From contig NZ_BAEI01000087.1 of the NCBI RefSeq assembly GCF_000241325.1, positions 124,001-188,000 on the forward strand: a stretch of DNA of 64,000 nt, written 5' to 3'. Position numbers and translations under genes: made by a program. The stretch comes from Gordonia polyisoprenivorans NBRC 16320 = JCM 10675. GTDB lineage: Bacteria; Actinomycetota; Actinomycetes; Mycobacteriales; Mycobacteriaceae. Shown in pieces: positions 1 through 8,169 of this stretch (positions are counted from its first letter, which is position 1; each line of letters opens with the position of its first letter). Below the pieces are notes generated by a model. The model did not search any database and was not told where the DNA came from. It saw only the letters and a program-made list of their open reading frames with translations.

Positions 1-2
1 GT

Positions 3-77
3 TGCCCGGACGCGACAACCAACTACTACACCTACGATCAGCGGCACAAGGTCGTCTGCGTGGAGAAGCTGAGCTGA
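3..77 (+). CDS. 3' end of an unidentified protein, cut by the window edge
   Basis: An open frame enters from the left edge and stops at a TGA (75-77). It gives 24 residues that include two cysteines and a Tyr-Tyr pair and end in VVCVEKLS. I do not recognise the family from so short a tail. The stop lies just before the repeat array that separates this gene from the convergent CoA-ligase gene, which fits a real gene end, but nothing else supports the frame. Confidence 0.4.
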   Translation, partial: CPDATTNYYTYDQRHKVVCVEKLS

Positions 78-85
78 GAGTTCGG

Positions 86-222
86 CGCCGACAGCGCCCG
101 TCCATGCGCCGACAGCGCCCAGCAAAGCGCTGTCACGGCGCTGGTGAGCGCTGTCGGCGTTGAACTGGGCGCTGTCGGCGGTGAGGAGAGCGCTGTCGGC
201 GCTGGGGAGGGCGCTGTGGGCG
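86..222. repeat. Inverted array of a 12-bp unit with a 21-bp period
   Basis: CGCCGACAGCGC occurs at 86-97 and 107-118. Its reverse complement GCGCTGTCGGCG occurs at 148-159, 169-180 and 190-201, with imperfect copies near 127-140 (extra AC) and at 211-222 (one mismatch). Start-to-start spacing is 21 bp, with variable 9-bp spacers. The change of orientation near 120-127 lets the two halves pair as one long hairpin. The array fills the gap between two convergent genes, so it could act as a bidirectional terminator; that role is inferred. Confidence 0.85.
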
Positions 223-1890
223 TCAGCCCTGGTCGCGCAATTCCCGCCGAAGGATCTTGCCGGTGACGGTCTTGGGGAGATCCCCGACCACCTCCACCGA
301 GCGCGGGTACTTGTAGGCGGCCATCTGCTCCTTGCAGAAGGCGATCAGTTCGTCGGGATCGACGGACTGTCCCTCCCGAAGGGACACATAGGCTTTCACG
401 GTTTCGCCACGATAGTCCTCGGGTACGCCGACCACTGCTGCCTCACGCACCGCCGGATGGGTGTAGAGCACGTCTTCGACCTCACGTGGCCACACCTTGT
501 AGCCCGAGGCGTTGATCATGTCCTTCTTGCGGTCGACGAGATAGAACCAGCCGTCGGCATCCATGAAGCCAACGTCACCGGTGTGCAGGGCGCCGCCGGG
601 GATCGACTTCTCGGTGGCCTCCGGCTTGTTCCAGTATCCGGGCACCACCTGTGGGCCCGACGTCACGAACTCGCCGACCTCGCCGACGGCGACGTCGTTG
701 CCCGCCTCGTCGACGACGCGCACCACCGTGTTGAACACCGGCACACCCACCGACAACGCTCCCGACGCGGGATCGACCGGCGCCCGAACACCCAGCGGCA
801 CACCGTGAGACGGAGAATTGGTCTCGGTGAGTCCGTAGATGTTGTGGATGTAGGCCCCGAAGACCTGCTCGAGCCGATCACCCATCGCCGGGGCGATGGG
901 CGCGCCACCGGAGTACAGGATGCGCAGACTCTCGAAGTCGTCGGCGCCGGCACCCGGCGCCGACGCGAGAGCGTTGAATGCGGTGATCGCGGCGACGGTG
1001 AACACCGGGCGGTGTTCGCGGATGGCGTCGAGCATGACCGACGGCTCGAAGCGATGTGCCAGGATCAGTGGTGAGCGGGCGATCATCGCGAACATGACGT
1101 GACCGACCAGTCCGGTGATGTGGAACAGCGGCGCGATACCGAGGATTCCTTCGCCGGGTTTCAGTCCGGTCCAGTCCCGATAGGTTTGCGCGTTGAACGC
1201 CAGATTGCCATGGGTGTTCATGGCGCCCTTGGGATTACCGGTGGTTCCCGAGGTGTAGGCGAGGACGGCCAGATCATCGGGGCCGGGGGAGACTTCGGGG
1301 AGATCACCACCGACGAAGTCGTCGATGATGGTCACCAGATCGAGAGTCCCCTCGGGCCGGGTGCGCTCGAGCTCGGCGAACAACCGGGGATCGCAGCGCG
1401 TCTGGAAGTCCAACGCGGAGCACGTGATCACCGTGTGCACCGACGTCGCCCCCGACTCGATGACCCCCTTGGCGACACCGGTGTAGAGGTCGTCGAGGGT
1501 GAGCAACGCCACGGCACCGGAATCGGTGAGCAGATAGGTGAGCTCGCGGGCCTTGTTCATCGGGTTGATCGCCACGGCGGCGCCGCCGGCCCGCCACGCG
1601 GCGAGGAGTCCGATCACGAACGCCGGATTGTTCTGGACGTACAGACCGAGGCGGTCGCCATCGCCGAAGCCATGCTCGCGCAACGTGACCGCGACGGCAC
1701 GCGAGGCGCGATCGACCTCGGCGAAGGTCAACGACTGATCGAAGTAGATCAGGAAGACGTCGTCGGGATTCTCGGCGACGGCGGCGTCGAACAACGCCAG
1801 GCCCGACGCGTACTCCGTCGTGATGTCACCGGCGGTGCCCGGTGGGTACAGCGACAACCACGGCCGCGCGGCGTAGAGACCCTCGCTCAC
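223..1890 (-). CDS. Class I adenylate-forming acyl/aryl-CoA ligase (FadD-like), copy 1
   Basis: This 555-residue protein belongs to the AMP-dependent synthetase family, which activates a carboxylic acid as acyl-AMP and then as the CoA thioester. The P-loop-like YTSGTTGNPKG motif is near residue 212, the YGLTET motif near 350, the hinge region HTGDVGFMDADGW follows, and the C-terminal catalytic lysine sits in TGKILRREL. The start is a GTG that overlaps the TGA of the upstream cyclase-family gene by 4 bp (GTGA), so the two are translationally coupled. The substrate cannot be read from sequence; long-chain, aromatic or alicyclic acids are all possible. It closely resembles the divergent ligase at 3930-5684 on the other side of the regulator, so the two are probably products of duplication. 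Confidence 0.93.
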   Translation of the reverse strand: MSEGLYAARPWLSLYPPGTAGDITTEYASGLALFDAAVAENPDDVFLIYFDQSLTFAEVDRASRAVAVTLREHGFGDGDRLGLYVQNNPAFVIGLLAAWRAGGAAVAINPMNKARELTYLLTDSGAVALLTLDDLYTGVAKGVIESGATSVHTVITCSALDFQTRCDPRLFAELERTRPEGTLDLVTIIDDFVGGDLPEVSPGPDDLAVLAYTSGTTGNPKGAMNTHGNLAFNAQTYRDWTGLKPGEGILGIAPLFHITGLVGHVMFAMIARSPLILAHRFEPSVMLDAIREHRPVFTVAAITAFNALASAPGAGADDFESLRILYSGGAPIAPAMGDRLEQVFGAYIHNIYGLTETNSPSHGVPLGVRAPVDPASGALSVGVPVFNTVVRVVDEAGNDVAVGEVGEFVTSGPQVVPGYWNKPEATEKSIPGGALHTGDVGFMDADGWFYLVDRKKDMINASGYKVWPREVEDVLYTHPAVREAAVVGVPEDYRGETVKAYVSLREGQSVDPDELIAFCKEQMAAYKYPRSVEVVGDLPKTVTGKILRRELRDQG

Positions 1891-2852
1891 TTGATCACCA
1901 CCGGGTTGACCGGCGAGCCGGTGGCGTTGTGGATCTTCAACGGTGCTGCGACATAGAAGAACTCGTACACTCCGTCGTCGGCGCAGTCGGCGGCGAGCTT
2001 CTCGAGATCACAGATCTCGGTGAAGGCGATGCCGAGGTTGCGCATCAACGCGTTGTGCAGCACCAGGGCGACACCGTTGTTGGGGTCGGTGGTGATCTCG
2101 TTGGCGATGGTGTCGGTCACCAGGTTGGGGATCTCCTTGGCCTGGAACCATTCCACGAGTTCGGGCGAGTAGACCAGGCCCGGCTCGCAGAAGTCGTCGT
2201 AGAACTTGTCGCCCTGCTGGAAGAACAATTCGAGATGGTTGGTCCGGATGATCAGGATGTCGCGCGGCTTGATCTCGATTCCCTGTGCCTGCGCACACTT
2301 TTCGAGATCGGTGTGATCGTAGGTCTCGCGCGGGCCGAGGTGGTCGACGCCGCGGTGGCGCGCCATGTCGAGCAGCACGGCCCGGCCGGCGACGCCACGC
2401 TCGGCGATCGGCTCGACGCTGGCCTTGTCGAGGCCGCCGATGGTGGTCCGGGCGTCATACCCGTTCCAGATCTTGCCGCCGTACCAGACGTGGCCCAGGG
2501 CGTCGTACTGCGTGGAGCCCTGCAGGAAGGCGTTGATCTTGTCGTCGGCGTAGTGCAGGCCGCCGGGGAACGCGGGGCCGTCGCCACCGTCGTCCCAGTG
2601 CGACTCGTCGAGGATCATCTCGCGGGTGGCGGGGCTGCGGCCCGGCCAGACCGGATCACCCTTCGGGTCGCCGATCAGGCGTTGCAGGGTGAACAGCGCG
2701 CCCTTCTTGATGAGCGACGCGCCGGCGATCACCTGTTCGGCGGTCAGGTAGTTGAGGCTGCCGACCTCGTCGTCGGGTCCCCACTTGCCCCAGTTGGTCG
2801 GCGCGTTGTCGAGGAGTTCGGTGAGTGCAGGAGCTTCGGGAGCGGTGGTCAT
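1887..2852 (-). CDS. Cyclase-family protein (kynurenine formamidase-like metal hydrolase fold)
   Basis: The 321-residue product begins with the family-typical WGPDDEVGSLNYL stretch (near residue 20) and carries YDALGHVWYGG near residue 110, which takes the place of the HxGTHxDxPxH metal site of classical members. This points to the cyclase superfamily (PF04199), which includes formamidases and other metal-dependent hydrolases. I chose the ATG at 2850-2852 because GGAGGATC lies just upstream; the frame stays open further but without support. It is first in a two-gene unit with the CoA ligase, so it may open a ring or amide that yields the acid activated by the ligase. That pathway role is inference. 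Confidence 0.85.
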   Translation of the reverse strand: MTTAPEAPALTELLDNAPTNWGKWGPDDEVGSLNYLTAEQVIAGASLIKKGALFTLQRLIGDPKGDPVWPGRSPATREMILDESHWDDGGDGPAFPGGLHYADDKINAFLQGSTQYDALGHVWYGGKIWNGYDARTTIGGLDKASVEPIAERGVAGRAVLLDMARHRGVDHLGPRETYDHTDLEKCAQAQGIEIKPRDILIIRTNHLELFFQQGDKFYDDFCEPGLVYSPELVEWFQAKEIPNLVTDTIANEITTDPNNGVALVLHNALMRNLGIAFTEICDLEKLAADCADDGVYEFFYVAAPLKIHNATGSPVNPVVIK

Positions 2853-2881
2853 CGTTGATCCTCCAGTGATGAGCGAATGTT

Positions 2882-2917
2882 CTGAACTGTCCGAGCGATC
2901 GTTCAGGCCGGGTTCAG
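2882..2917. promoter_or_regulatory. Cluster of GTTCAG/CTGAAC half-sites in the cyclase-ligase promoter region
   Basis: CTGAAC at 2882-2887 and GTTCAG at 2901-2906 and 2912-2917 are the same half-sites as in the two full operators beside the neighbouring XRE-TetR gene. The outer pair forms an inverted TGAAC-N13-GTTCA, and the last two are direct repeats with a 5-bp gap. They lie 30-65 bp upstream of the cyclase-family start, where a repressor would act. Confidence 0.55.
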
Positions 2918-2999
2918 TGAGATGAGCATCACAGATGCCCCCGGGGTGCGTCAACCCCCTCGGCACAGCGGTGTTCGGGTGACGAAGTGCGCCGGGCGA

Positions 3000-3016
3000 G
3001 TTCAGTTCTGCTGAAC
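3000..3016. promoter_or_regulatory. 17-bp operator A: GTTCAG-N5-CTGAAC
   Basis: This is a perfect 6-bp inverted repeat with a 5-bp spacer. It overlaps the last codons of the XRE-TetR gene and lies upstream of the cyclase-ligase operon. The identical half-sites and spacing recur at the start of the same regulator gene (3829-3845), which makes it a strong candidate binding site for that regulator. Confidence 0.7.
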
Positions 3017-3838
3017 TCGATGGCCCATCATCGCCAGGGCGAGTTCGGCGTATTCGGCGGCGACCTCGGCCGGTGATTGCGGGCCGCCGGGCGAGTACCA
3101 GTAGGGCAATGCCATGCACATCGTGGCAATGGCCCGTCCGGTGTTGTGCGGGTTGGGGGTGGTGAACTCGCCGGCCGCCACGGCGTCCGCGGCAACGACG
3201 TCGAGGTGCTGTTGGACACGGCGTCGGGAGTCGGCGACGCGGGTTCGGTCGGGCTCCTCGAGGCTGCGCATCTCGGTGGCGGCGATGAAGGCGAGGTCGC
3301 GCCGGTGCGTGTGGCACAGGGCGAGCGCCTCCACCATGAGCGCGAAAGATGGCACCGGATGCGGGTTTTCATCCGCAGCTGCCGACATCCGCCAGTGCAC
3401 CTCGGTCATCATGACGTCGAAGAGCGCGACGAGTAGCTGCTGCTTGCTCCGGTAGTGGTGATAGATCCCGGCGACGCTGATCCCCGCCGCGCCGGCGACC
3501 ACGCGCATGGTGGCACCGTGATAGCCGGTCTCGGTGAACACCTCCACCGCGGCGGCCAGGACGGGATCGAGGTCGAGGTCGGCGAAGTGTCGCCAGTCGT
3601 CGTCCCCGCGTGCCGGGGTCGGACGGACGAAGGTATCGCCGGCCAGCAATGCGCCGGCGGTTACCCCGAGCACCGCGGCGACGGCGTTGAGTCGCTCGAC
3701 GGTGACGGCGACCTTGTTGTTCTCGATCGCGCTCATCGTGCCGACACTGACCTCGAGGCGCCCCGCGAGATCACGCAGGGTCATCCCCGCGTTCTCCCGC
3801 GCTCGTCGCACCGCGGCACCCACCGCAGGTTCAGTCAC
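3002..3838 (-). CDS. XRE-TetR two-domain transcriptional regulator, copy 1
   Basis: The 278-residue protein has two DNA-binding domains. Residues about 8-65 form a Cro/C1-type helix-turn-helix (TLRDLAGRLEVSVGTMSAIE), and residues about 90-135 form a TetR helix-turn-helix (MRVVAGAAGISVAGIYHHY) followed by a TetR ligand domain. I chose the GTG at 3836-3838 rather than the TTG at 3845-3847, because a TACATT hexamer (complement of 3846-3851) ends 7 nt before it, which fits a leaderless start. Operator B covers exactly this position, implying autoregulation. The protein sits between two paralogous CoA-ligase genes and probably controls both. A second protein of the same architecture is encoded at 32900-33769. 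Confidence 0.9.
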   Translation of the reverse strand: MTEPAVGAAVRRARENAGMTLRDLAGRLEVSVGTMSAIENNKVAVTVERLNAVAAVLGVTAGALLAGDTFVRPTPARGDDDWRHFADLDLDPVLAAAVEVFTETGYHGATMRVVAGAAGISVAGIYHHYRSKQQLLVALFDVMMTEVHWRMSAAADENPHPVPSFALMVEALALCHTHRRDLAFIAATEMRSLEEPDRTRVADSRRRVQQHLDVVAADAVAAGEFTTPNPHNTGRAIATMCMALPYWYSPGGPQSPAEVAAEYAELALAMMGHRVQQN

Positions 3839-3845
3839 GCTGAAC
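3829..3845. promoter_or_regulatory. 17-bp operator B: GTTCAG-N5-CTGAAC over the regulator start
   Basis: It has the same 6-bp arms and 5-bp spacer as operator A. It occupies the stretch between the candidate -10 hexamer and the GTG start of the XRE-TetR gene, so a bound protein would block its promoter. It is also about 85 bp upstream of the divergent ligase gene. Confidence 0.7.
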
Positions 3846-3929
3846 AATGTACGGGTCGAGTCGGGCGCGCGTCGCGATTCGTGCGTTCACCACTGCTGCA
3901 CGGGTTGCGGCCGTACACTCACGCACGCG

Positions 3930-5684
3930 ATGCGCACACCAGACGACCCTGATCCCCGACGATCGACGAGCGGCCCGGCCCCCGGCGACTACGACCGGCG
4001 CCCGTGGCTGGTCCACTATGCGCCGGATCTGGGTGCACACCTGACACCGGGCGTGGCCAATGCGGTGCAGATGTTCGAGGCGACCGTCGCCGACCGGCCC
4101 GACGAGATCGCCCTGGACTACCTCGGACAGACGATGACGTGGCGGGAGGTCGACGAGGCTGCCGACGCGGTGGCCGGTCTGCTGGTCGCGCGTGGCTTCG
4201 CACCCGGCGATCGACTCGCCCTGCTCCTGCAGAACGACCCGGCGTTCGTGATCTGTCTCGTCGCGGCGTGGCGGGCCGGCGGGATCGCCGCGCTCATCAG
4301 CCCGATGGTCACCGCCGACGAACTCCGGCAACGACTCCACGACCACACGCCGACGGCCCTGGTCGCCCTCGACGACCTCTACCTCGACGTCGTCTCACCA
4401 CTGCTCGCCGACGGAACCAGCAGTGTGCGCGTCGTGATCACCACGTCACCGGTGGACGGACCGAGCGGTCCGGTCGACGAGCCGAGGCTCTTCGCCGAGG
4501 TCACCCGCCGCACCGTCGCCGATGCCGTCGACCTGCGCACACTGATCGCGAATGGGCATGCGCGGCAGGGCTTTGCGCCTCGACCGATCGGCCCGCGGGA
4601 CATCGCGGTGGTGATGGCCACCTCCGGAACCACCGGGCCGCCGAAGGGGGCGTGCCTGACCCACGCCAACGTCGTGTTCAGCGCGCACGTCTACCGACGA
4701 TGGTGCGCACTCGGGGCCGAGCCGATCCTCGCCGCCTCCCCGCTGTTCCATGTCACCGGTCTGATCGGCGCCGCGGCACTGTCGATGCTGACCGGGTCCC
4801 CGCTGGTACTCACCCACCGGTTCCGGGCCGACGTCGTCCTCGACGCAATCCGCCGCACCCGGCCCCGGTTCATGGTCGCGGTGATCACCGCCTACATCGC
4901 ACTCGCCGACGAACCATCGTTGCTGCCAGAGGATCTCGACTCCCTGGAACTGCGGTTGTCCGGTGGGGCGCCGATCGATCCGGCGATTGCCTCGCGCCTA
5001 CAGGATCGTCTCGGAGGCTACATCCACAACGTCTACGGACTGACCGAGACGTCGTCGCCGTCGCATATGGTGCCCATCGGCGCGCAGGCGCCCTTCGACT
5101 CCGAGACCGGGGTGCTCTCGGTCGGGGTGCCGGTCTTCGACACCGTCGTCCGCATCGTCGGTGATGACGGAACAGATCTACCGCCCGGCCAGATCGGCGA
5201 GCTGGTGGTCTCCGGCCCGCAGGTGATCGGCGGCTACTGGCGTAACCCTCGTGCCGATGCCGAGGCCTTCGTCGGTGGCGAATTGCGCACCGGGGACATC
5301 GGTTTCATGGATACCGATGGCTGGTTCTACGTCATCGACCGCAAGAGCGAGATCATCAATGCCTCCGGATTCAAGGTCTGGCCCAACGAGGTCGAGCGGG
5401 TCCTACGTACTCATCCCGCGGTCATCGACGCGGCGGTGGTCGGCATCCCCGACGACTACCGTGGCGAGTCGGTCAAGGCCTTCGTTGTTGTTGCCGAAAT
5501 GGAAGCCTCCGAAAAGGATGTCGCCGAAGAGGATTCGGCGGAGACGGTCGCGCCGACCGAGCAGGAACTGATCGACTACTGCCGAGATCATCTGGCGGCC
5601 TTCAAATATCCGCGCGAGATCGAGCTGGTCGGCGAATTGCCCCGCACCGCCACCGGGAAGTTGTTGCGGCGCAAGCTGCGGTGA
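3930..5684 (+). CDS. Class I adenylate-forming acyl/aryl-CoA ligase (FadD-like), copy 2
   Basis: The 584-residue ligase has the same motif order as copy 1: ATSGTTGPPKG near residue 230, YGLTETSSPSH near 375, RTGDIGFMDTDGW, and the catalytic lysine in ATGKLLRRKLR at the C-terminus. By eye the two copies agree over long stretches, including the unusual LSVGVPVF(D/N)TVVR segment. Copy 2 has an extra acidic run (EASEKDVAEEDSAE) in the C-terminal domain. I chose the ATG at 3930; a TACACT hexamer ends 10 nt upstream and no Shine-Dalgarno sequence is visible, so the leader would be very short. The gene diverges from the XRE-TetR gene and shares its operator region. Confidence 0.92.
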   Translation: MRTPDDPDPRRSTSGPAPGDYDRRPWLVHYAPDLGAHLTPGVANAVQMFEATVADRPDEIALDYLGQTMTWREVDEAADAVAGLLVARGFAPGDRLALLLQNDPAFVICLVAAWRAGGIAALISPMVTADELRQRLHDHTPTALVALDDLYLDVVSPLLADGTSSVRVVITTSPVDGPSGPVDEPRLFAEVTRRTVADAVDLRTLIANGHARQGFAPRPIGPRDIAVVMATSGTTGPPKGACLTHANVVFSAHVYRRWCALGAEPILAASPLFHVTGLIGAAALSMLTGSPLVLTHRFRADVVLDAIRRTRPRFMVAVITAYIALADEPSLLPEDLDSLELRLSGGAPIDPAIASRLQDRLGGYIHNVYGLTETSSPSHMVPIGAQAPFDSETGVLSVGVPVFDTVVRIVGDDGTDLPPGQIGELVVSGPQVIGGYWRNPRADAEAFVGGELRTGDIGFMDTDGWFYVIDRKSEIINASGFKVWPNEVERVLRTHPAVIDAAVVGIPDDYRGESVKAFVVVAEMEASEKDVAEEDSAETVAPTEQELIDYCRDHLAAFKYPREIELVGELPRTATGKLLRRKLR

Positions 5685-5717
5685 GGTGACCCTGCCCGAC
5701 CCCACCACCGGCCCCGA

Positions 5718-7100
5718 TCACCGCAACGGGTAGAAATCCGCCTGGTTTCCCGACGCCGCTGCCGCGAGGGTCGCCGCGACCCGCTCGACGTCGTCGCGCA
5801 GCGTGGCGATCGTGACGCGCACGTGGTCGCCGCCGCGCTGCGGCTCGACGATGAATGGATCACCCGGTGCGACCTGAATGCCGTTGGCGGCCAGATGGAT
5901 CAATGCGTTGCGTTCGTCGGAGACGGGCACCCACACATTGAGGCCGTCGGTGCCGCCCACGTCGATTCCCTTGTCCGCCAACGCCTCGACCAGTGCTGCG
6001 CGGCGGGCCCGATACGCCGCGCGGGCGTTGTCGACGGCGGCGACGGACGTCTCGTCGGTGAGCAGTTCATAGAGCACCCGTTGCAGCAGGCGCGGGGTCC
6101 AGCCGGGTCCGAGCATACGGGTGGCGGTGACCCGGTCGATCACCTCGCGCGGACCGGTCATCGCGGCGATCCGCAGGTCCGGGCCGTGTGACTTGGAGAA
6201 GCTGCGCACATGGACCACCTGATCGGGCAGCCACCGGCCCAGGCTGATGTCGGGGGCGGCCACGGCGGCACCGCTGTGGTCGTCCTCGATGACGACGCAC
6301 CGCGTCCCCCGGACGGCACGCGCGAGATCGCGGGCGCGGGACGCGGTCATACTGACACCGGTCGGGTTGTGGGCACGCGGCTGCAGGAGCGCCACCGTGG
6401 GGGCCTGGGCCATCGCGCGGGCGAACGCATCCGGATCGGGCCCGTGGCGGTCGATCGGCACCGGGATGTGTTGCAGGCCAAGGGTGTCGAGGAGATCGAG
6501 GAACTGCGGAAACGTCGGGTCCTCGACGATGACGCGGTCACCGAAGCGGGTGACCGCCTGCAGCGAGCGGGTCACCGCGTCGAGGGCGCCGTCGACGACG
6601 GTCAGTGCCTGCGCCTTGGACGGCCAACGGGTGCGCAGCAGGTCGCCGAGCTCGGGAACCACGGGATGATCGTGATAGCTGGTCGTCGCGGCCCGCTCGG
6701 CCACATTCGACAGTGCGGCTTTCAGTTCGGGGAGCAGCTCGGGGTCCGGTGACCCCTTCGACAGATCGAGCCCGATGCTGCCGTGGGTGCGGGCCATCGT
6801 CGCGGTGCGCGACACCCGGGGCACGTCCGGCGCGATGGCGCCGTCGGCGACGAACGTGCCGCTGCGTCCGCGCGAGACCACCAGGCCCGAGCGGGACAAC
6901 GCCTTCCATCCGTAACTGACGGTCGCGGGGGAGACCCCGAGCTGGGCGGACAGGTCGCGCACCGTGGGCAGGCGATCACCCGGGACGAGTTCACCATTGC
7001 GGATCATCCGTCCGATGGCGCCGGCGATCCCCGCAGGCGTGGGGTCGTCGATCACGATGCGCTGCGGCGTCACCTCGGTGGCGGGGTCGTGCACGGTCAT
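5718..7100 (-). CDS. MocR/GntR-type regulator with aminotransferase-fold effector domain
   Basis: The 460-residue protein has an N-terminal winged helix of the GntR family (residues about 15-85, with PTVRDLSAQLGVSPATV) joined to a class I/II aminotransferase-like domain. The PLP-binding lysine is in SFSKSHGPD (K303). MocR proteins bind PLP and often an amino acid, and commonly act on a divergently transcribed catabolic operon. Here the divergent operon encodes pyrimidine/hydantoin breakdown ending in beta-amino acid transamination, so beta-alanine or a carbamoyl derivative is a plausible effector. The ATG at 7098-7100 is the first in-frame start consistent with the family length; the upstream open frame runs through the AT-rich promoter. 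Confidence 0.9.
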   Translation of the reverse strand: MTVHDPATEVTPQRIVIDDPTPAGIAGAIGRMIRNGELVPGDRLPTVRDLSAQLGVSPATVSYGWKALSRSGLVVSRGRSGTFVADGAIAPDVPRVSRTATMARTHGSIGLDLSKGSPDPELLPELKAALSNVAERAATTSYHDHPVVPELGDLLRTRWPSKAQALTVVDGALDAVTRSLQAVTRFGDRVIVEDPTFPQFLDLLDTLGLQHIPVPIDRHGPDPDAFARAMAQAPTVALLQPRAHNPTGVSMTASRARDLARAVRGTRCVVIEDDHSGAAVAAPDISLGRWLPDQVVHVRSFSKSHGPDLRIAAMTGPREVIDRVTATRMLGPGWTPRLLQRVLYELLTDETSVAAVDNARAAYRARRAALVEALADKGIDVGGTDGLNVWVPVSDERNALIHLAANGIQVAPGDPFIVEPQRGGDHVRVTIATLRDDVERVAATLAAAASGNQADFYPLR

Positions 7101-7294
7101 CGGATACCTCGGTGGGTCGGTCGGGGCGGTCGGTCGGGGTCGAGAAGTGTCTTGTGAGGAGATTCTGTCGTTTCGGCCCCGCGGTCGTAACACATACTCC
7201 ATAGTGAGAAATATTCCGGAAATGTTTACTCGCCAGAGTGTCATTTATTCAATCACAAGTTGACGAGTCCCACCGACGACGGAGGAAACAAGCG
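7101..7294. promoter_or_regulatory. AT-rich divergent promoter region between MocR regulator and catabolic operon
   Basis: The stretch 7185-7262 is clearly AT-richer than its surroundings, which is typical of a divergent promoter region. It contains the palindrome TTCCGGAA at 7214-7221 inside an A/T-rich frame, a candidate regulator site. GGAGGA at 7281-7286 is the ribosome binding site of the downstream ureidopropionase gene. No exact repeat pair typical of MocR boxes was found by eye. Confidence 0.5.
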
Positions 7295-8143
7295 ATGACC
7301 GTGATCAGAGCGGCGATCACCCAGGCGGAATGGACCGGGGACGAGGAGTCCATGGTCGTCAAGCACGAAGGCCTGGCCCGTGAGGCCGCGGCTCAGGGCG
7401 CGACCATCGTCTGCTTCCAGGAGCTCTTCCACGGTCCGTACTTCGGGATCGTCGAAGACGCCAAGTACTACGAGTACGCGCAGTCCGTCCCGGGCCCGCT
7501 GACCGAACGCTTCGCCGCGATCGCGAAGGAACTCGGCATCGTCATCGTGCTGCCGGTGTACGAGGAGCAGATGGCGGGCCTCTACTACAACACCGCCGCG
7601 GTCATCGACGCCGACGGCAGCTACCTGGGCAAGTACCGCAAGAACCACATCCCCGACGTCGACCGCTTCTGGGAAAAGTTCTACTTCCGGCCCGGCAACC
7701 TCGGCTACCCGGTCTTCGACACCGCGGTCGGCAAGGTCGGCGTCTACATCTGCTACGACCGGCACTTCCCCGAGGGCTGGCGGGAACTGGGCCTGAACGG
7801 CGCCGAGATCGTCTTCAACCCCTCGGCCACCAAACCCGGGCTCTCGAACCGCCTGTGGGAACTCGAGCAGCCCGCCGCCGCGGCCGCCAACCAGTACTTC
7901 GTCGCCGCCAACAACCGGATCGGCACCGAGAGCGGTGAATTCGGCGACAAGGCGGTCACCTTCTACGGCAGCTCCTACTTCGCCGACCCGCGCGGCAACT
8001 ACGTCGGCGAGGTCGCCTCCACCGACACCGAGGAGATCGTGATCCGCGACCTCGATCTCGACCTGGTGCGCACGGTCCGCAACGACTGGCAGTTCTACCG
8101 CGATCGCCGCCCCGACAGCTACGACGCCATCCCCGCCCGCTGA
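7295..8143 (+). CDS. Nitrilase-superfamily N-carbamoyl-beta-amino acid amidohydrolase (beta-ureidopropionase-like)
   Basis: The 282-residue enzyme has the Glu-Lys-Cys triad of the nitrilase superfamily: E43 in CFQELFHG, K116 in YRKNHIPD and C153 in ICYDRHFPEG. The RKNHIPD and YDRHFPEGWR motifs are those of beta-ureidopropionase / N-carbamoyl amidases, which hydrolyse N-carbamoyl-beta-alanine to beta-alanine, CO2 and ammonia. The ATG at 7295 follows GGAGGA with good spacing. It is the first gene of a tightly spaced operon that also holds dihydropyrimidinase, so it probably acts on that enzyme's product. N-carbamoyl-D-amino acids remain an alternative if the pathway handles hydantoins. Confidence 0.9.
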   Translation: MTVIRAAITQAEWTGDEESMVVKHEGLAREAAAQGATIVCFQELFHGPYFGIVEDAKYYEYAQSVPGPLTERFAAIAKELGIVIVLPVYEEQMAGLYYNTAAVIDADGSYLGKYRKNHIPDVDRFWEKFYFRPGNLGYPVFDTAVGKVGVYICYDRHFPEGWRELGLNGAEIVFNPSATKPGLSNRLWELEQPAAAAANQYFVAANNRIGTESGEFGDKAVTFYGSSYFADPRGNYVGEVASTDTEEIVIRDLDLDLVRTVRNDWQFYRDRRPDSYDAIPAR

Positions 8144-8169
8144 CCGCGCCTTCTCGCGAGAGGATCTCC

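Noticed and set aside
86..222. CRISPR array
   Set aside because: Units are only 12 bp, spacers 9 bp, orientation changes in the middle, and no cas gene is present.
160..1074. Plus-strand frame opposite the first CoA-ligase gene
   Set aside because: It starts inside the repeat array and has no recognisable motif; the minus strand carries all ligase motifs.
1887..3317. N-terminal extension of the cyclase-family protein to 476 residues
   Set aside because: The extra residues run through the promoter, operator A and the regulator gene on the same strand in another frame; GGAGGATC before the ATG at 2852 marks the true start.
3534..3929. N-terminal extension of the second CoA ligase to 716 residues
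   Set aside because: The extension lies antisense to the XRE-TetR gene and lacks any ligase sequence; the family N-terminus begins after 3930.
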